Assembly (NCBI GenBank): GCA_036345935.2
Contig: JADWOT020000005.1
Span: forward strand, 20,252,369 to 20,316,368
Reading direction: 5' to 3'
Origin: Taenia hydatigena
Lineage: Eukaryota; Platyhelminthes; Cestoda; Cyclophyllidea; Taeniidae
DNA length: 64,000 bases
Both the position numbers and the translations under genes were made by a program. The notes below the pieces were generated by a model, which saw nothing but the letters and a program-made list of their open reading frames with translations, made no database searches and was not told the DNA's origin. Within the stretch, counting starts at the first letter, position 1. The number at the start of each line of letters is the position of its first letter. This document shows, one piece after another, positions 22,901 to 34,575 of the stretch.

Positions 22901-25900
22901 CATGATTAGCGAGTTGAAGAGAGGCACTAGGGTGCTACACGTGTGCAATCCTGGAGGACACAAATCACAGATAATGGCAAGACTACCAAAATATTGCAGC
23001 GCTATAACATGACAAAAAAACTAATAATCTGAAGGCAGGCTTAATTGGACATTGGTACCCTTCTCGATGCAACTTGGTAGAAACTTTTCATTCCCAATTT
23101 CTTTACCTTACCTGACATTACAGTCAATTTTTGACACGACTGAAATTGATTTCCAACTTGATAAAGTAGTTCATTGTATCCTATCTTATCATTCCATCTG
23201 CCTCCCTGAAATGGAGGAAATGCCTTTCGAAAAAGGCAAGTCTAGTGCCTGTGCAAGGAGGTACTCCGTGTAAAAATCCTTCTTTCCGATCTTTTTTCCT
23301 AGACTTTAGTCCATTCGCTAAAATTGAATTTATACCCTTTTAGAATTGAGGTTAAAATACTGTCAACCCTAAAAAAATTTTCCTCGAAAAATTTGCTTTA
23401 AGCGCTTTGCCGTTTTCTTTGATAAAGCATCAGGGTTTATTACCTGTTTCAGGTACTTGGGTGGTCACCCAATACTCCATTATTCTAAGGTAAATTATAA
23501 AGATTTCCAAAATTACTTAAGCGCCTAAAAAAAGATCTCAACCTCTTTAAGAAGGAAAAATGAGAAATGCACCGTTCTTAACGGCCTTCCATTAGGAGGT
23601 CGATTTAAATCCCAACTTGTGGGCTCCAAATTCACAAGTCCTCTGTCTTTTTCCTTAAAACAGGCTTTTTAAGCTGGACATATTGTCTTTAAATTACCTT
23701 ACTAAGGGTTTTCTTGAAGGCAGTAAAAGTTCGTTGAATCTTGTTTGAACTCCGTACGCTTTAACTACAAAACATTCAAGAAGCTGTTTTGTCTCCGGTT
23801 TTTTATTTTCCTTGGCTTTGTGGTCATCGCCTCAATCAAGGGTAAGAATGCAATGGGAAGAAAAGCAATCTCTTCCTCACAGTAACCTTTTGTAAATAAT
23901 AATACCTTCCCGAAATTAGTTCGCGTACTAAGATTTTTAAAAGAAGTAAACAAGAGTGTTTCAGTGAAGGTTTTTTCTTCCCATCTCTAAAGCAAAAATA
24001 AAGAATCGTCACTTTTGCACGAAGGCTTTGTTCGAATTTTTATCCCTAAATACGCTTGTATTTCTCTGGGGGGAAATCATCTATTGTTCACTTTATTATT
24101 CGCATTAGTTAATTTAATTCTGTAGGTTGGCTCTTCCTTCTCCGCTGCTGCATGCCACTTTTTTTTAAAATTATTTAAATGCTCCTAACTACGTCATTTT
24201 AGTCTTTATAAGGGCAAAAACGAGGAATATTACTTGGATGCACTATATTCGCCTCACCCATTACTTTCACTACCCAATCGCCTTAATTCCTAACTCGCGG
24301 ACTTCAAATTATTAATTCTTCTAATTTTTCATGGATTAAATTAAAGAGAAAGCCACAGAAAGAAAATCAAGCCATTTTGCCGTGATGCAGGAGTTTTCAC
24401 TTCTACAGTTGGAGGAATGCACATAACACTTGACCTACCATAAGAGGTGAGATTGAAGACATAGTAGAATGGTTCGCTCCTTCCAATGCCAAACTGCGCC
24501 ACAAGGGATTCATTTGCTTTGGCCAGTACCGGTGGAACCCCACCACCAAAAGATAATCCAGCAGGCGGAGGAACGGGCAAACTTTGCCTTCCATAGGCTG
24601 GATCATAGCGTGGACGTTCAGGAGGTCGATAGCCAGGCTCCTCCCAAAAGGGGCGCAGTGGAATGTTGCTCTGATGGAAACCGGGTCGTCGAACGCCAGG
24701 CCCGGTGTAGACTCCGGCCAACTCGTGTTCACACACACTGGCAATCATGCACCAGGCCACATTAGGCACCGCCAGTAGAAGAGAAAGCAACAGCCAACAG
24801 AAGAGGATGAGAAAAGTTGTCCACAGAAACTGCATTCATTAAGGAAAAAGAAAAGGGTAGTGATGGGTGACAATGGTTACAATTAACAGGACGAAAGAAG
24901 TGGGATAACTGTATAACACCTAAACGCATCTTGTCGACGAGTCACTGCAAAGGCTCATCAAATTCAGAGCAGACTTGTCTAGCGCCTGATAGCTGGGATC
25001 TTGCTTCCACATCGATAATTCCTGCCATTAGAGAAGCTTGTTGGGTCACGGACACACCTCTGTGTATCCTAATTCGTGGCCTAACGCCACGATGATAAAT
25101 CCTGTGCTAAACCGTACGAATTTCTAAATTATTTTTGTCAGAAATGTTCACACATCGTCCGTTGACCTTGAACCTTCACTCATACGGAAAATGTCACAGA
25201 TAGCATTCTATGCAAACAGGAAATTCCTTGTAAATTTACACCTTCTTGGCCCTTTAGTCACACCATGATTTGTACCTATTTACTACGCCTTCTAAATCGC
25301 TCGCTCTTACCGTTTAGGAAGCCATACTTGGCCAAAGAAGCGTAAGTAACAAGTCATCATTTCAACTATGAATTCAGGAAAGGTTCGAGACAGCATTTGT
25401 TATTAGCCAAAACGATTCAAAGCAAGTGCCGTATAATCATTACAAAAACTTCCTTTTCTTGTTTGAACGATAATAAGCAAAGACACTAAAGATTATGACA
25501 GGCTAAACAAGTTACTTTCAACTACCTTGTATCGCACACAAACCGACATATCACGGTTTTGAACAAAAATGATCAATCCTGACGTCAGAAAATGAGGGAA
25601 AACCACATTTTTGCGAAGTAAAACTACACTTATGTTCAATCAGAATCTGAAAATTTTTGGAGTAAGAGTGAAATCAGTTCGGCTTCGACGAAGACATTTG
25701 AATTTTTATTTAGGCTTGGCAACGACTTTTGAAATAATTTTTTGCATAAAAGCAACCGACAAAGGTGGAGAGGCCACACAGATGAGTGCAGCTTTCCGAT
25801 TGGTGGTCTGTTAACAAACACAAATTTGATTGGTCAGGGATTCTACGTGGCACCCTGATTAAACCCTTTCCCACAGATGGGATTTTATGCAGTAAAAACT

Positions 25901-28900
25901 TCTCAAAGAAGTAGAGAGACAAGCATAGCATTACTAATGGCCATTCAAACAACCTCACCTGTAAAATGCGCAGCTGCGAAGTCAGCACTAAATTGCGGGC
26001 GTTACGATATTTTGAAAAGCACCATAAAATTTTTTTGCAAGAATGCCACTCCGTTGTTCATTTTGACGTCCGTTATAAAATGACATGCAACAAATATGAT
26101 CACTCTGATGATTGCTGACCAATTATTGGTGAGCTTGAATAGCTTGTAATCAAGTTGGCCAATAATTTTACGCCACGCTCTGATTGGTCAATTTCAAATG
26201 ATAAGCTTACCGATCCCTGTGGTAAATCTTCCATTACTTCCGGATACACACTTCAAAAGAATGAAAATGAAAGTTTGAAAGCAATGGTGACCCTTTGATA
26301 GGATATACTTGGACAAAGAATACAGCTTGTTAACTAAATTTGCTAGCCTTGCGAGGTCGTGATAAGCTCGCTGCAATCCTATCGCACGAATACACATTTA
26401 CTCTAACAGCATAGCAATTTAAATTATCAGGTGGTCAGCGGCAAACATAAGGCTAAATAAATTTTTTAGTGTTAAAGGACAAAATAATGACTTTTTGTGC
26501 CACAAAAAAAATTTTGGTTTCATTGTTAATGGCTTAAAGCTCCAATTTACGGCACTTGTGATAGTAATCCGCAAGTGAATTATCACCTACGCGGGCGTTG
26601 ATGAGTCCGACTAATGACAATTAAAGTAGATAATAATCTGTTTGTCCGAGGACTTCAAATGTGTCTCCTTGTGCGTTATTGTACAGAGGCGAGGAAAATG
26701 GTGAAGCGCAGATGCGGCACGACGCATTAACGCCCTATTGCAGTGCCGTTTATGAACTTGCAAAGCAGTTCAGCGCACCTTATGTCTAGCCACTTATGGT
26801 TGCTACACGTGTAGGGCTGATAACAAAAGTCCGAGCGTTTGCATTAGCGCGCCTCTTGTTAATCGGCACATAAGCCTAGCAATGACTTTAAGCTGTAGTC
26901 CATTGTTTTTGGCAGAGAGGTCATTGAGTACCGAGCCCCTATTGCACCGATACGGCTATATTTAAGCGATTTTAGCATTTCAAATCAAGAGCAGTAAGAA
27001 ATACACTGCGATGGTTTGCAATCAGTAGATATTGAAGAAAACTGTGTGGAGAAACCTCGACTGACGTTGAGATGCGCGGTTGGCGATCCTCATAGTCATG
27101 CTACTACTTTAACCCCTTTAGCATGTAGTTGAGGTGTTCGACTATTTGTCAATACCACCTAGGATTAGCGCTGAGGTATGAACCTACTCTAGTGTGCGTT
27201 ATTTACTTCTTAAGGGCGGACAGACATGCTCCGAGCCTGCTAACTTTGAGACCTTATTCACCTCGGATCCAGAGTAATCAGACTTTCCTGTCAAGAGAAA
27301 TTGTGATAGCAGAGAGTGTCTTAGGGACGTGCCACGGCTGCTCTTTGGTGGCTTTCCAAGTGATCGATGACAGCTTCATCCATTTCCTTCCTCTACAATG
27401 CGAACCCACTTGATAGACATGTACTACTATCCAGTTTTTGAGTAGACAGAATGTCTTTAAAAGGCATTGTGTTTTAGGCTGGACAACTCCTCTTTTAAAG
27501 CGTTCAGAACTTAAATTAAAAGCAATTCTTTCTAACGCAAAATACTTTTATCATCGAAACAAGGGCATATCTAAAACAGCTCACAGGTAGATGCCCAATC
27601 AAAGTTAAGCGCAGATATTCATAAATTTTTAAGGCAAGGCAAGGAGAAAAACAAATCGAAAATGATTGTTGTAAGTTCAAAAGCTTAGGAGACTTAAACC
27701 TCCGTATTTTGGCCTATAAATCCCTGAAACTTATCTGTCATTCTAAAGAGCACTAATAGGTGTTTTTACAGCGCTGACTGCCCTGTACTTGCCCTTAGCG
27801 GAAGGACAATTAACGAGAACAGCATGAGAGAGGTATAAAAGCAAACTAAGCAGTAGGAGAGAGCCACTGGGCTTACGACCACTTATTCAACTGTGCAAAC
27901 CTAGCTTTAAAAACTGTTCACTGTCTCTCTTGCTACACTTTCAGCCATTGGTCGCTTATAACCTCGAAGTAAAACTTGAAGTGCTACTTTGGTGAAGTTT
28001 CGAAGAAAATCTATTTATGCGCACCCAAAAGAACTCGTTAAACTGTGTTATAGGGCACTTTGAAAACTCTACCGAGCAATTGTAGCCTTGTACTGAAAAG
28101 TGTTAACGTCTAGAAGTTGCAATTATACCACCGTGTCCTCCCTCATTGCTTTCAATTGGCTCGCACCAAAGGCAAAAAAGAAATTAAATCCAGCTTTTAT
28201 CTCAAATTAAATCTAATTGTGTATCTCTAGGAAGCAAAAAGGAAATGCATATAAACTTTTTGACTAATCAAAAAGCCAACCGCGGCAAGCCAATAAATGC
28301 GACTTGGCAGTAAGCAGGGAGGAATTGCGTCCCCGCCGATAAATTGCGTCTGGTTGGCATAAAAAGCAGAATGTCGCAAAAAACTTTGAACGTCGTAAAC
28401 AATTTGCATTTATTTTAATGGCTATACATCGCCCAAATTTGCCAACTTTTCAGTAAATTGTGATTTACCAAAAAATTCTTTGTCAGGTAGTCTGATTAGC
28501 CGGAAAGCAAAAGGACAATAGTAAAAAATAAAAAGCAGCAAATACCTACCCTAGTTATCAAAATCGATTCCACTCAAGAAAAAAGAAGTGTGAAATTCCT
28601 TGTAAGTGACTTTAATTGGTATTAAAATCGGCCTGCTATTGGTTTACCCGTAAGCCAATCAGAATCAAAAGACCCTTCCGCTGCTGAACCCAATTCTATT
28701 GCCAGTGAGCACAACCAAAGGCATAGGGCTAAAAATTTGCTCATTCGAATGGAGACTTTGCGAAAGCATTTCACCTTGAAAGTTGGTTGAACGCAAATGG
28801 AATGCCGGCTAGTATGCGCCAATCAGAGCGAAGGAAACGCCTCATCCTTAGGAGAACAGCTAATTTACACAGCCAATCAAAACATCGGAATTTTGTGTAA

Positions 28901-31900
28901 TTCAAAGGCCACTAGTGAGACCCACATACTAGTTGCTGATTGAGCAACTTCCTAATTACTAATATTTCATTGTTTTGTTGTGATAGTTCTCAATTTCAAG
29001 ACCGATAAAATTACCTGGAATGGCTGTCAATAATAAGACAGGTGATCTAATGCCTTTCCTTTTATGCAGAAAATAAAGAAAAAATAGGACTTAATTAGTG
29101 TAGTTAAAGGTTAAGGAATTTGCTTCCACGAGTCAAAGAGTAAAGCAAAAGTGCCTCAAACTCTTTGCGGTGTCGTCTCAGCTCCCACCAACCATTTTTC
29201 CTAGCTAACTAGCCATTAATTTAGCTAAATTGGACAATAGTTTTCACTTTCAGCATGATTAAGACTTCCGATGTGTTGTTTAATGTTGTTAGGGTTTAAC
29301 AAACAAAAAACAAAGAAGTTGTTAATAATAGAACTTGATCTACTGAATAAAAAGAGAAGCAACTTGTGAAAGAGCTTTGATCAGAGATATTATGTTCCTT
29401 TTTTGAAAAAAATCCGCTGATAAGGAAGCACGGGGGAAACTGCTATTCAAAGTAGTCATTAAAAGGCAAAAAAGCGCACAGACTTGACCACCATTTAATT
29501 CAGCTGTAGGTCAAAATACCCGGGTAAATCAACCGCCGTGGGTTGTATTTGCCCTGCGAAATGGCCTCCGTGCTAGTACGTACCATTTGCTCACTCGCAC
29601 TTTTCTGGCTTAGCAAAAGCTAGGTACGAACTGGAAAGGCTGCGAAGCAGGCACTGAACAAGTGCTTCTGCCCCAATTGACAGCTTCGGCAAACGGGTTT
29701 GGTCTCATAACCAAAAGTTAAGTAAATAAAGGGACGAAAAAGCATTTTTGAGGAAATAACTTATCAAATTTTACATTTTGACCAATTTCCCACACTTGCC
29801 GCCGCTGCCACCACCACCGCCATCACTGAGAGCGTTGCCTCACAGAACCAAACATATTTGTATGTGCTAATAGGCTAAAAATGGTAAAAGGCTTTAAATC
29901 TGTTGCAAGCATGTCGAATTTTTCAAAAGGACAAATAAAAGGTTTTTATTCCGCAACTTTTCATTTCACTCTGGTAACCTTTCAGGTCAACAATTCACCT
30001 GCTTGTTGACAAGGTGACTTTTAGTTCAGGCAAACAAACAAATCAAGTTGGTTCACCCTCTAGGGGTTCTAATTTTATCCATTTGAACTACCATTTTACC
30101 GGTTCGAGGGCTTCACCTATTTCCTCCATTACAAAGAGCGCCCAACTGGGAGACATCGCAGCAGCCAATCACCTTCGTAACAGCAGGCTTTATTGTCAGG
30201 GCCTTAATAAATCTGCCCTTACCTGCGAAAAGCAACACTTTTTGCAGTACGACAATCCGAAATTAGAGAGTTGAAAAAAGAAGTAATCGAAAATAACTTA
30301 TTTTAAGGAGGAGTACTTGAGTTGATGGGCATTAAGGATTGGTGTTTTTGCTACCTCATTTACCTATTACTAAAGGATTTGGATTTATCTCCTTAGAAAA
30401 AAAGCTTAGGCAAATTTTCGGCTTTTTCTTTTAAAGTAAAAGCCCGGAGCGTAAATTCAGCTAAAAAGAAGATGACGCAAAAATGGTTTAAACGACTTTA
30501 TCTAATCACATGGTAATATCCAATCACATGGTAATATCTCTTGAATACTTAACTACTCGATAAATCCCTCCGATTTTTCTTCTGAGCAAGTAAAGAGAGA
30601 AGCATTGTCAATGCAAAGTAATTCAGTTCCAAGGACTCATTTGCTAGATCACTTTTGTTCAAAATTGCGATGTTGAAATCTTACCGCATGGCCTCCAAAA
30701 GGCTCTAAATGCTGTGCAATTCTGTGGTAGGGCAGAAGGCAGCTTCGAACCATGTGTGTCAAGTCTTATTAGCCTTATGTTGTGTAGAGCTATTCGGCGG
30801 AAAGACTTCACAAGCTGAAACCCTATCAGTAGCATCTCCTCGACTGTCCAATAACTAAGCAATTAATTCTTATTAAGGGATCACTGAAACGTAGATATTT
30901 AGACTTACAAATGTCGCAGTTTTGCGTCCACCCATTATGCAACCACCTTCAAGAGCTCGCTGATGCCTTCCACGAGTTCGTTTGTTAACCACAATAGCAA
31001 AGGAAAGCATCATAACGGCGAAGTATACTACCACAGCGCACACCAACAACTCGGATAATTGCAGATACCACATCCTAAAAACACAAAAAGACATTGTATC
31101 AATAGACCAAAAATTTGTGCCATCAACCCATTTTATTTTATTTCGCAAAATTTGCGCATAAACGAAAGGTTTATGAACCTGTATTTCACCGGCGCAAAAG
31201 CCTAATTTATCAAGCGACTCTTTTTGGTTTCTACCACTCTACCTGTGCTTCTTTTTCTCCGACACGAGCACTTGCCTTCCCTTTGTAATAAAAAGAATTT
31301 TTCCTCCTTTGTCTTTAATTTGCCTATTGTACAGTTTTGTGGCAACATATTTGGTGCTAAACACTCATCAGAGGCAAACTCATGTAAGAGATGAAAGCAA
31401 ATGCAACGATTTCGCTGACATAGACCATCAATAAAACATTCATTTTATGATAAAATTGCCCAAATTTGTTCTGTTAAAAAACCTTTGATAATCCGCTCAG
31501 CTTAGGGTTTAACTACACTCAAGAACAAAACGTTTTGTAAATGTAACATTTTAAGCTCCATAAAGCCACTGGAAAACGTTTTTTACGGTGCTCATTAAAA
31601 TTAATGCATACGATACCAATTTGCAAGATTCTACAAATCCTAAAAGTCAAATAAAAGCAACGACTTTACCCAACATACAATAGGGGTTAAAACAATTTAC
31701 GGTTAACAGATATTATATACAAATGCAAAAAAAACCTTAAAACCCAACTGCAGCATCCCTTTAATAACAATCATACACTACATTAAAACGTGCCACGAAC
31801 CATGGAATTGAAATAAAGTTAGTCGCAAAAATATCCTCCGTCTCAATAAACGCCTTATAAAGAGTTCCGCCGGCGACAGAAGAGCCAACAAGTACGAGGA

Positions 31901-32378
31901 TAAACGCAACAACCGCAATAAAAGGGATTTTCTCCAAACAATCATCATTTTTATCTAAAAATCAAGCAAAACATGGAGTTCGGCTAATGTTATTTTTTAA
32001 AAGAAAAACTGATTTGTCTAGCTGTCATAAATTAGCACGAAAAATGGTACTGCTACTTAGACTTTAATTAAAAGCTAAACCTGCTTAAAAACGTGCGCTG
32101 AAAAATCCCAAATATGCTTAAAATCGCTCCTGACTGTTTTGTGGAATAAACATAAACGCCAATTAATGCAATATGATGCTAAATTGTCAGAAAAATTGTT
32201 TACAAGTAGTAAACTGGCTAACATAAGCAGAAGCATTTTTAATAATGCATGAAATATATAAAATACAAATTGGTTTAATTGGAATAGAAAGGTAGGGCAT
32301 GTAGGAGTGCAAAATAAAAGCGTGCAAATTATTTAAAAGTGTTATTGCGATTGAACTTATAATAATTCTCTCACCCAT
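13966..32378 (-). CDS. M6: PLP/M6-family tetraspan membrane proteolipid (330 residues, seven exons)
   Basis: PLP/DM20/M6 proteins are four-pass plasma-membrane proteins of glia, neurons and epithelia that shape membranes and cell contacts. Proposed exons on the minus strand, 5' to 3': 32378-32375 (ATG plus G), 31954-31801, 31074-30909, 24829-24439, 20313-20222, 20149-20084 and 14085-13966 (TAA). They sum to 993 bases, exactly 331 codons, with matching phases and GT-AG borders throughout. The N terminus CLEKIPF followed by a hydrophobic stretch matches the M6 CL-x-x-(V/I)P(Y/F) start. TM1 is about 13-34, TM2 about 61-82, TM3 about 109-136, TM4 about 274-297. GGRKTAT precedes TM3 as in M6/PLP. 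The second extracellular loop is long and Pro/Gly-rich, has an NLT glycosylation site, then YG and PW as in PLP. A basic cytoplasmic tail ends the protein. Introns 3 and 4 exceed 4 kb and intron 6 is about 6 kb. Confidence 0.85.
14915..15016. other. Hairpin-rich segment in M6 intron 6
   Basis: Three perfect stems lie in about 100 bases: CGTG/CACG (14915-14918 with 14930-14933), CTCCTC/GAGGAG (14963-14968 with 14974-14979) and GGTTGA/TCAACC (15002-15007 with 15011-15016). The segment is more GC-rich than the surrounding intron. It could be a degenerate repeat or a structured RNA. Confidence 0.35.
16170..16465 (+). repeat. Interspersed repeat family B, copy 1
   Basis: Shares ordered blocks with 19290-19530: a GGTGAGGCACGACTTCTACA-like start, CTAACCCTCCTCTGGCC, GCGAATCTAT, AGAGGGATG, GTGTAGTGGATCG, ACGAAGTTGGTTACCC, then an ACCACAAAGGTTTC block. 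It lies in M6 intron 6. No coding capacity or terminal repeats were seen. Confidence 0.65.
17135..17310 (+). repeat. Interspersed repeat family A, copy 3
   Basis: A more diverged copy in M6 intron 6. It keeps CTCGGTATCGGTTAGG, GGGTGGCTCCATTGC, GGGCCATGCCGCCAGCAGCC, the spacer, and TGAAGGAAGTCTTGAGATGC corresponding to the end blocks of copies 1 and 2. Confidence 0.6.
19290..19530 (+). repeat. Interspersed repeat family B, copy 2
   Basis: Same order and orientation as the copy at 16170-16465: GGTAAGGTACGACTTTTGCA, CTAACCTTCCTCTGATC, ACAAATCTAT, AGAGGGATG, GTGTGGTGGACCGC, ACGAAGTTATTTACCC and an ACCGTAAGGGTCTC block. It also lies in M6 intron 6 and is about 50 bases shorter in the middle. Confidence 0.65.
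20314..24438 (-). other. M6 intron 4 (about 4.1 kb)
   Basis: Bounded by donor GTAGGT after the Tyr codon of the loop exon and by an acceptor with a TTTATCTCCTTTAG tract. It holds only short open frames. One minus-strand frame at about 22437-22790 (over 100 codons) has codon-like composition, but no family could be recognised and no splice sites were fixed for it. Confidence 0.6.
26553..26814. other. Stem-rich segment with palindrome in M6 intron 3
   Basis: Contains CACTTG/CAAGTG (26553-26558 with 26572-26577), GAGTCC/GGACTT (26603-26608 with 26650-26655), CGGCAC/GTGCCG (26715-26720 with 26743-26748), TGAACT/AGTTCA (26753-26758 with 26767-26772) and the perfect palindrome CTACACGTGTAG (26803-26814), whose centre is a CACGTG E-box. 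The density is notable in otherwise AT-rich intron. An enhancer or a structured RNA is possible; neither is shown. Confidence 0.35.
30504..30539. repeat. 18-base tandem duplication
   Basis: Two adjacent copies of AATCACATGGTAATATC plus one variable base, in M6 intron 3. The copies are identical over 17 bases. Confidence 0.9.
32375..32378 (-). other. Four-base coding exon 1 of the M6 gene (ATG G)
   Basis: ATG G is followed directly by the donor GTGAGA. Exon 2 (acceptor TTTTTAG, starting 31954) needs exactly one base of a split codon and gives Met-Asp-Lys-Asn-Asp-Asp-Cys-Leu-Glu. Vertebrate PLP1 also has a first exon coding only ATG G (known from the family). The exon is too short to prove from sequence alone; phase, position and donor quality support it. 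Confidence 0.65.
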
Positions 32379-33269
32379 GACGCGATTGCGATGTTTACAG
32401 ACCTCAGAACTCACAGCACGCGGTTTAGCAGATGTAGCTGATTGACCCAATTAGCACCTTATGAAGGAATAAGTTGATTCATTAAAACAAGTAAGGGTAT
32501 TAAATCATGCTTAAGTTAACTTTTAACTTGGGCTTGGTTTTTGCTTAACATTGCTAAACTTGTTTTGTTATTTAAATTAATCGCTTTCTAGTGCAATCTT
32601 ATGCAGCAAAATGATTGTGAGGTTGTGGTAAAAATTAAAGAGGATTGTTAAACAAAACTTAACCTAGTTCGAATGTTTCTAGCATAACACGCCCTAATTT
32701 ATTTTGGAAAAGGTTTTAGAACTTAGCTCATAAATGCGTTGTTACAATTGGGCAAGCTTAACATTTCCATTACCCTGCGTTTTGAAGGTACGCTCCACTT
32801 ACAAATATATGGCGCACGACTCATCCTCTGTATTTTTGTAAATTTATTTGTTGCATTTACGAGACAAACAACTTGGCTTTCTTTAAGCATTTTGGAGCAT
32901 TGCATTTTATGGAGCGCTCATAAGAAGGTATTTTGCTTGCTATTTATCATGATTGCGTCCGCAGTGTTCCTTTTGTAGCAAAAGAGCTGCATCACAATTG
33001 TTATACCAACTTTGTCTTTGCTTTGCTTTGGTATTAGAATTTTGCAATCTGCACTTGCAACTAAGTTTCCTCCCTTAATCTGATGTAAGCATCTGCGCAT
33101 GTGGATAAACCGCGATAAAAAAATTGTTGCCTTTTTTGGAGTTGTAATGCCCCATTCTATCCAGCTTTTGATTTCGCTGTTACTTGTTCTCCTCGAAAAT
33201 GTAATCGCTATCGAGTCGATTAGGCAGCAACTCTACCCTTCTCACACCTACAATATGTCTTCAGTAATA

Positions 33270-33440
33270 GTACTATCACTCCATGCGGCTTACAAGAAGA
33301 TTTGCATGTCGACATGGAGGACGGTTACTGTATTCAGCGAACGGGAAGGAAATGGGGCTGCTTGCATGGCCCGCATGCCAGCCCAACCTGGATAGGCAGT
33401 ATGGCCGCTCCAGCGACCGTAACCATAACCGGCAGCCTAG
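33270..33440 (-). repeat. Interspersed repeat family A, copy 4 (reverse)
   Basis: Read on the minus strand it gives GGTTACGGTCGCTGGAGCGG, CCATACTGCC, GGGCTGGCATGCGGGCC, ATGCAAGCAGCCCCATTTCC, aligning with copies 1 to 3 up to the T-rich spacer. The 3' end is unclear. It lies upstream of the M6 gene. Confidence 0.55.
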
Positions 33441-34090
33441 CAAACAAAGTGTTGCAGTCATATTCCCTTATATTATTATTTATTATTACTACTGTTTATT
33501 AAATTTCTTCTTTCTGAACAAGTTATGACCCAAATTTCCTCTTATTCTAAGTAATCTTGTATTTGAATCCTTTAAGAATTAATTGTTCTCCCTTTTATTA
33601 TATTTGCGGTCTGTAAATCCGATGTTCCAAGCTTGTATTTATTTTTGCACAATTAAGATCTCTAGATTTACCCTTACTTTCGCCTACCTTTGACCATGGA
33701 TTTGGTTACAAGGTTCTATTCACGCGGTGCTTTAGATGAAGTAATATTTTTTTGATATAATCAAATACGATGATAATGTTTAAAAAATATTGCATAAAAT
33801 AGCCCAAGCGCTGATGTAACGCTCCGTCCACCGTGATTGACCCTACACTGCTTAGAGTTAGTGGTTTACATGCTTTTTCTGTCCAAAGAATCTCTGCAGT
33901 TACAATTTTTTTTTTCAAGGTCAGGCTTAAGATTAATTCCACTTTGCGTCTATCATCTAGGAGATGGCCATTCGAATGCCTTCTACCTAATTATCTAACC
34001 ACATAATTTAGTGCCTTGATTATATCAAGCACATACTTTGCGCATTCACATGAAATATAGCACTTTTTATGCTCAGTTAACCACACATAG

Positions 34091-34114
34091 ACACACACAC
34101 ACACACACACACAC
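34091..34114. repeat. AC dinucleotide microsatellite
   Basis: Twelve uninterrupted AC units, flanked by imperfect ACAC sequence on both sides. Likely polymorphic. Confidence 0.95.
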
Positions 34115-34575
34115 ATACACCGACGGAAAAGTGAGTAAACTTGCTTTTTGTTGTTTTACCGAATGAAGGATGCGTTCGCACAGCTGAGAGTGGACTATGG
34201 GTAGGCAAGGGGAACGAATCGAGTGAGTCTTTAGGGCTGGACATTGGGCGATGAAAAACCAGTATACAAAACAAGACATAGGGATCGTAGGAAAGACTTC
34301 GGCGAGAGTCAGCGCATTCAGAGCATCTTACCTTCTTCCATTTTTTCTTTCAAGGGTAGGACATCATACGGAGTGGGACCGAAAGTTCTGGGGCAGGAGA
34401 AATTAGGAGTGGAGGGAAAAAAGAAAACTGATAAGAAGCCAAACGCCGAAGTGGTATTTTACAACAAATAAATCACTTTAAGCGAAAAAAAATATTATGA
34501 AATATGAGAAAATAGTAACCGGCTTTGCCACAAATCGGAATTGGTTGAGCTGTGGAGGGAATGGAGGGAGTTCCA

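Larger units (their letters stand above)
24830..30908 (-). other. M6 intron 3 (about 6.1 kb)
   Basis: Runs between donor TTT|GTAAGT and acceptor GAATGCAG. It is AT-rich, contains several CCAAT or ATTGG elements, an 18-base tandem duplication (30504-30539) and a stem-rich segment (26553-26814). No exon, RNA gene or transposon protein was recognised. Confidence 0.6.
32379..34575. other. Region between the M6 start and the DYRK 3' end
   Basis: Upstream and 5' UTR region of the M6 gene and 3' flank of the DYRK gene, both on the minus strand. It contains a reversed family A repeat (33270-33440) and an AC microsatellite (34091-34114). The sequence is AT-rich. The M6 promoter must lie here, but no element could be pinned down. 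Confidence 0.5.

Noticed and set aside
24341..24438. Reading the M6 loop exon through to the end of its open frame (SSVMCIPPTVEV and beyond)
   Set aside because: Splicing at GTAGGT gives the phase needed by the next exon and joins YG to a PW motif as in PLP; the read-through tail does not resemble the family.
26595..26660. Hammerhead ribozyme-like TGATGAGTCC
   Set aside because: The conserved GAAA strand and a proper stem II are absent at the expected distance.
33099..33528. Plus-strand open frames of 60-98 codons near 33.1-33.5 kb
   Set aside because: They overlap a reversed family A repeat and differ from frames in the other copies.
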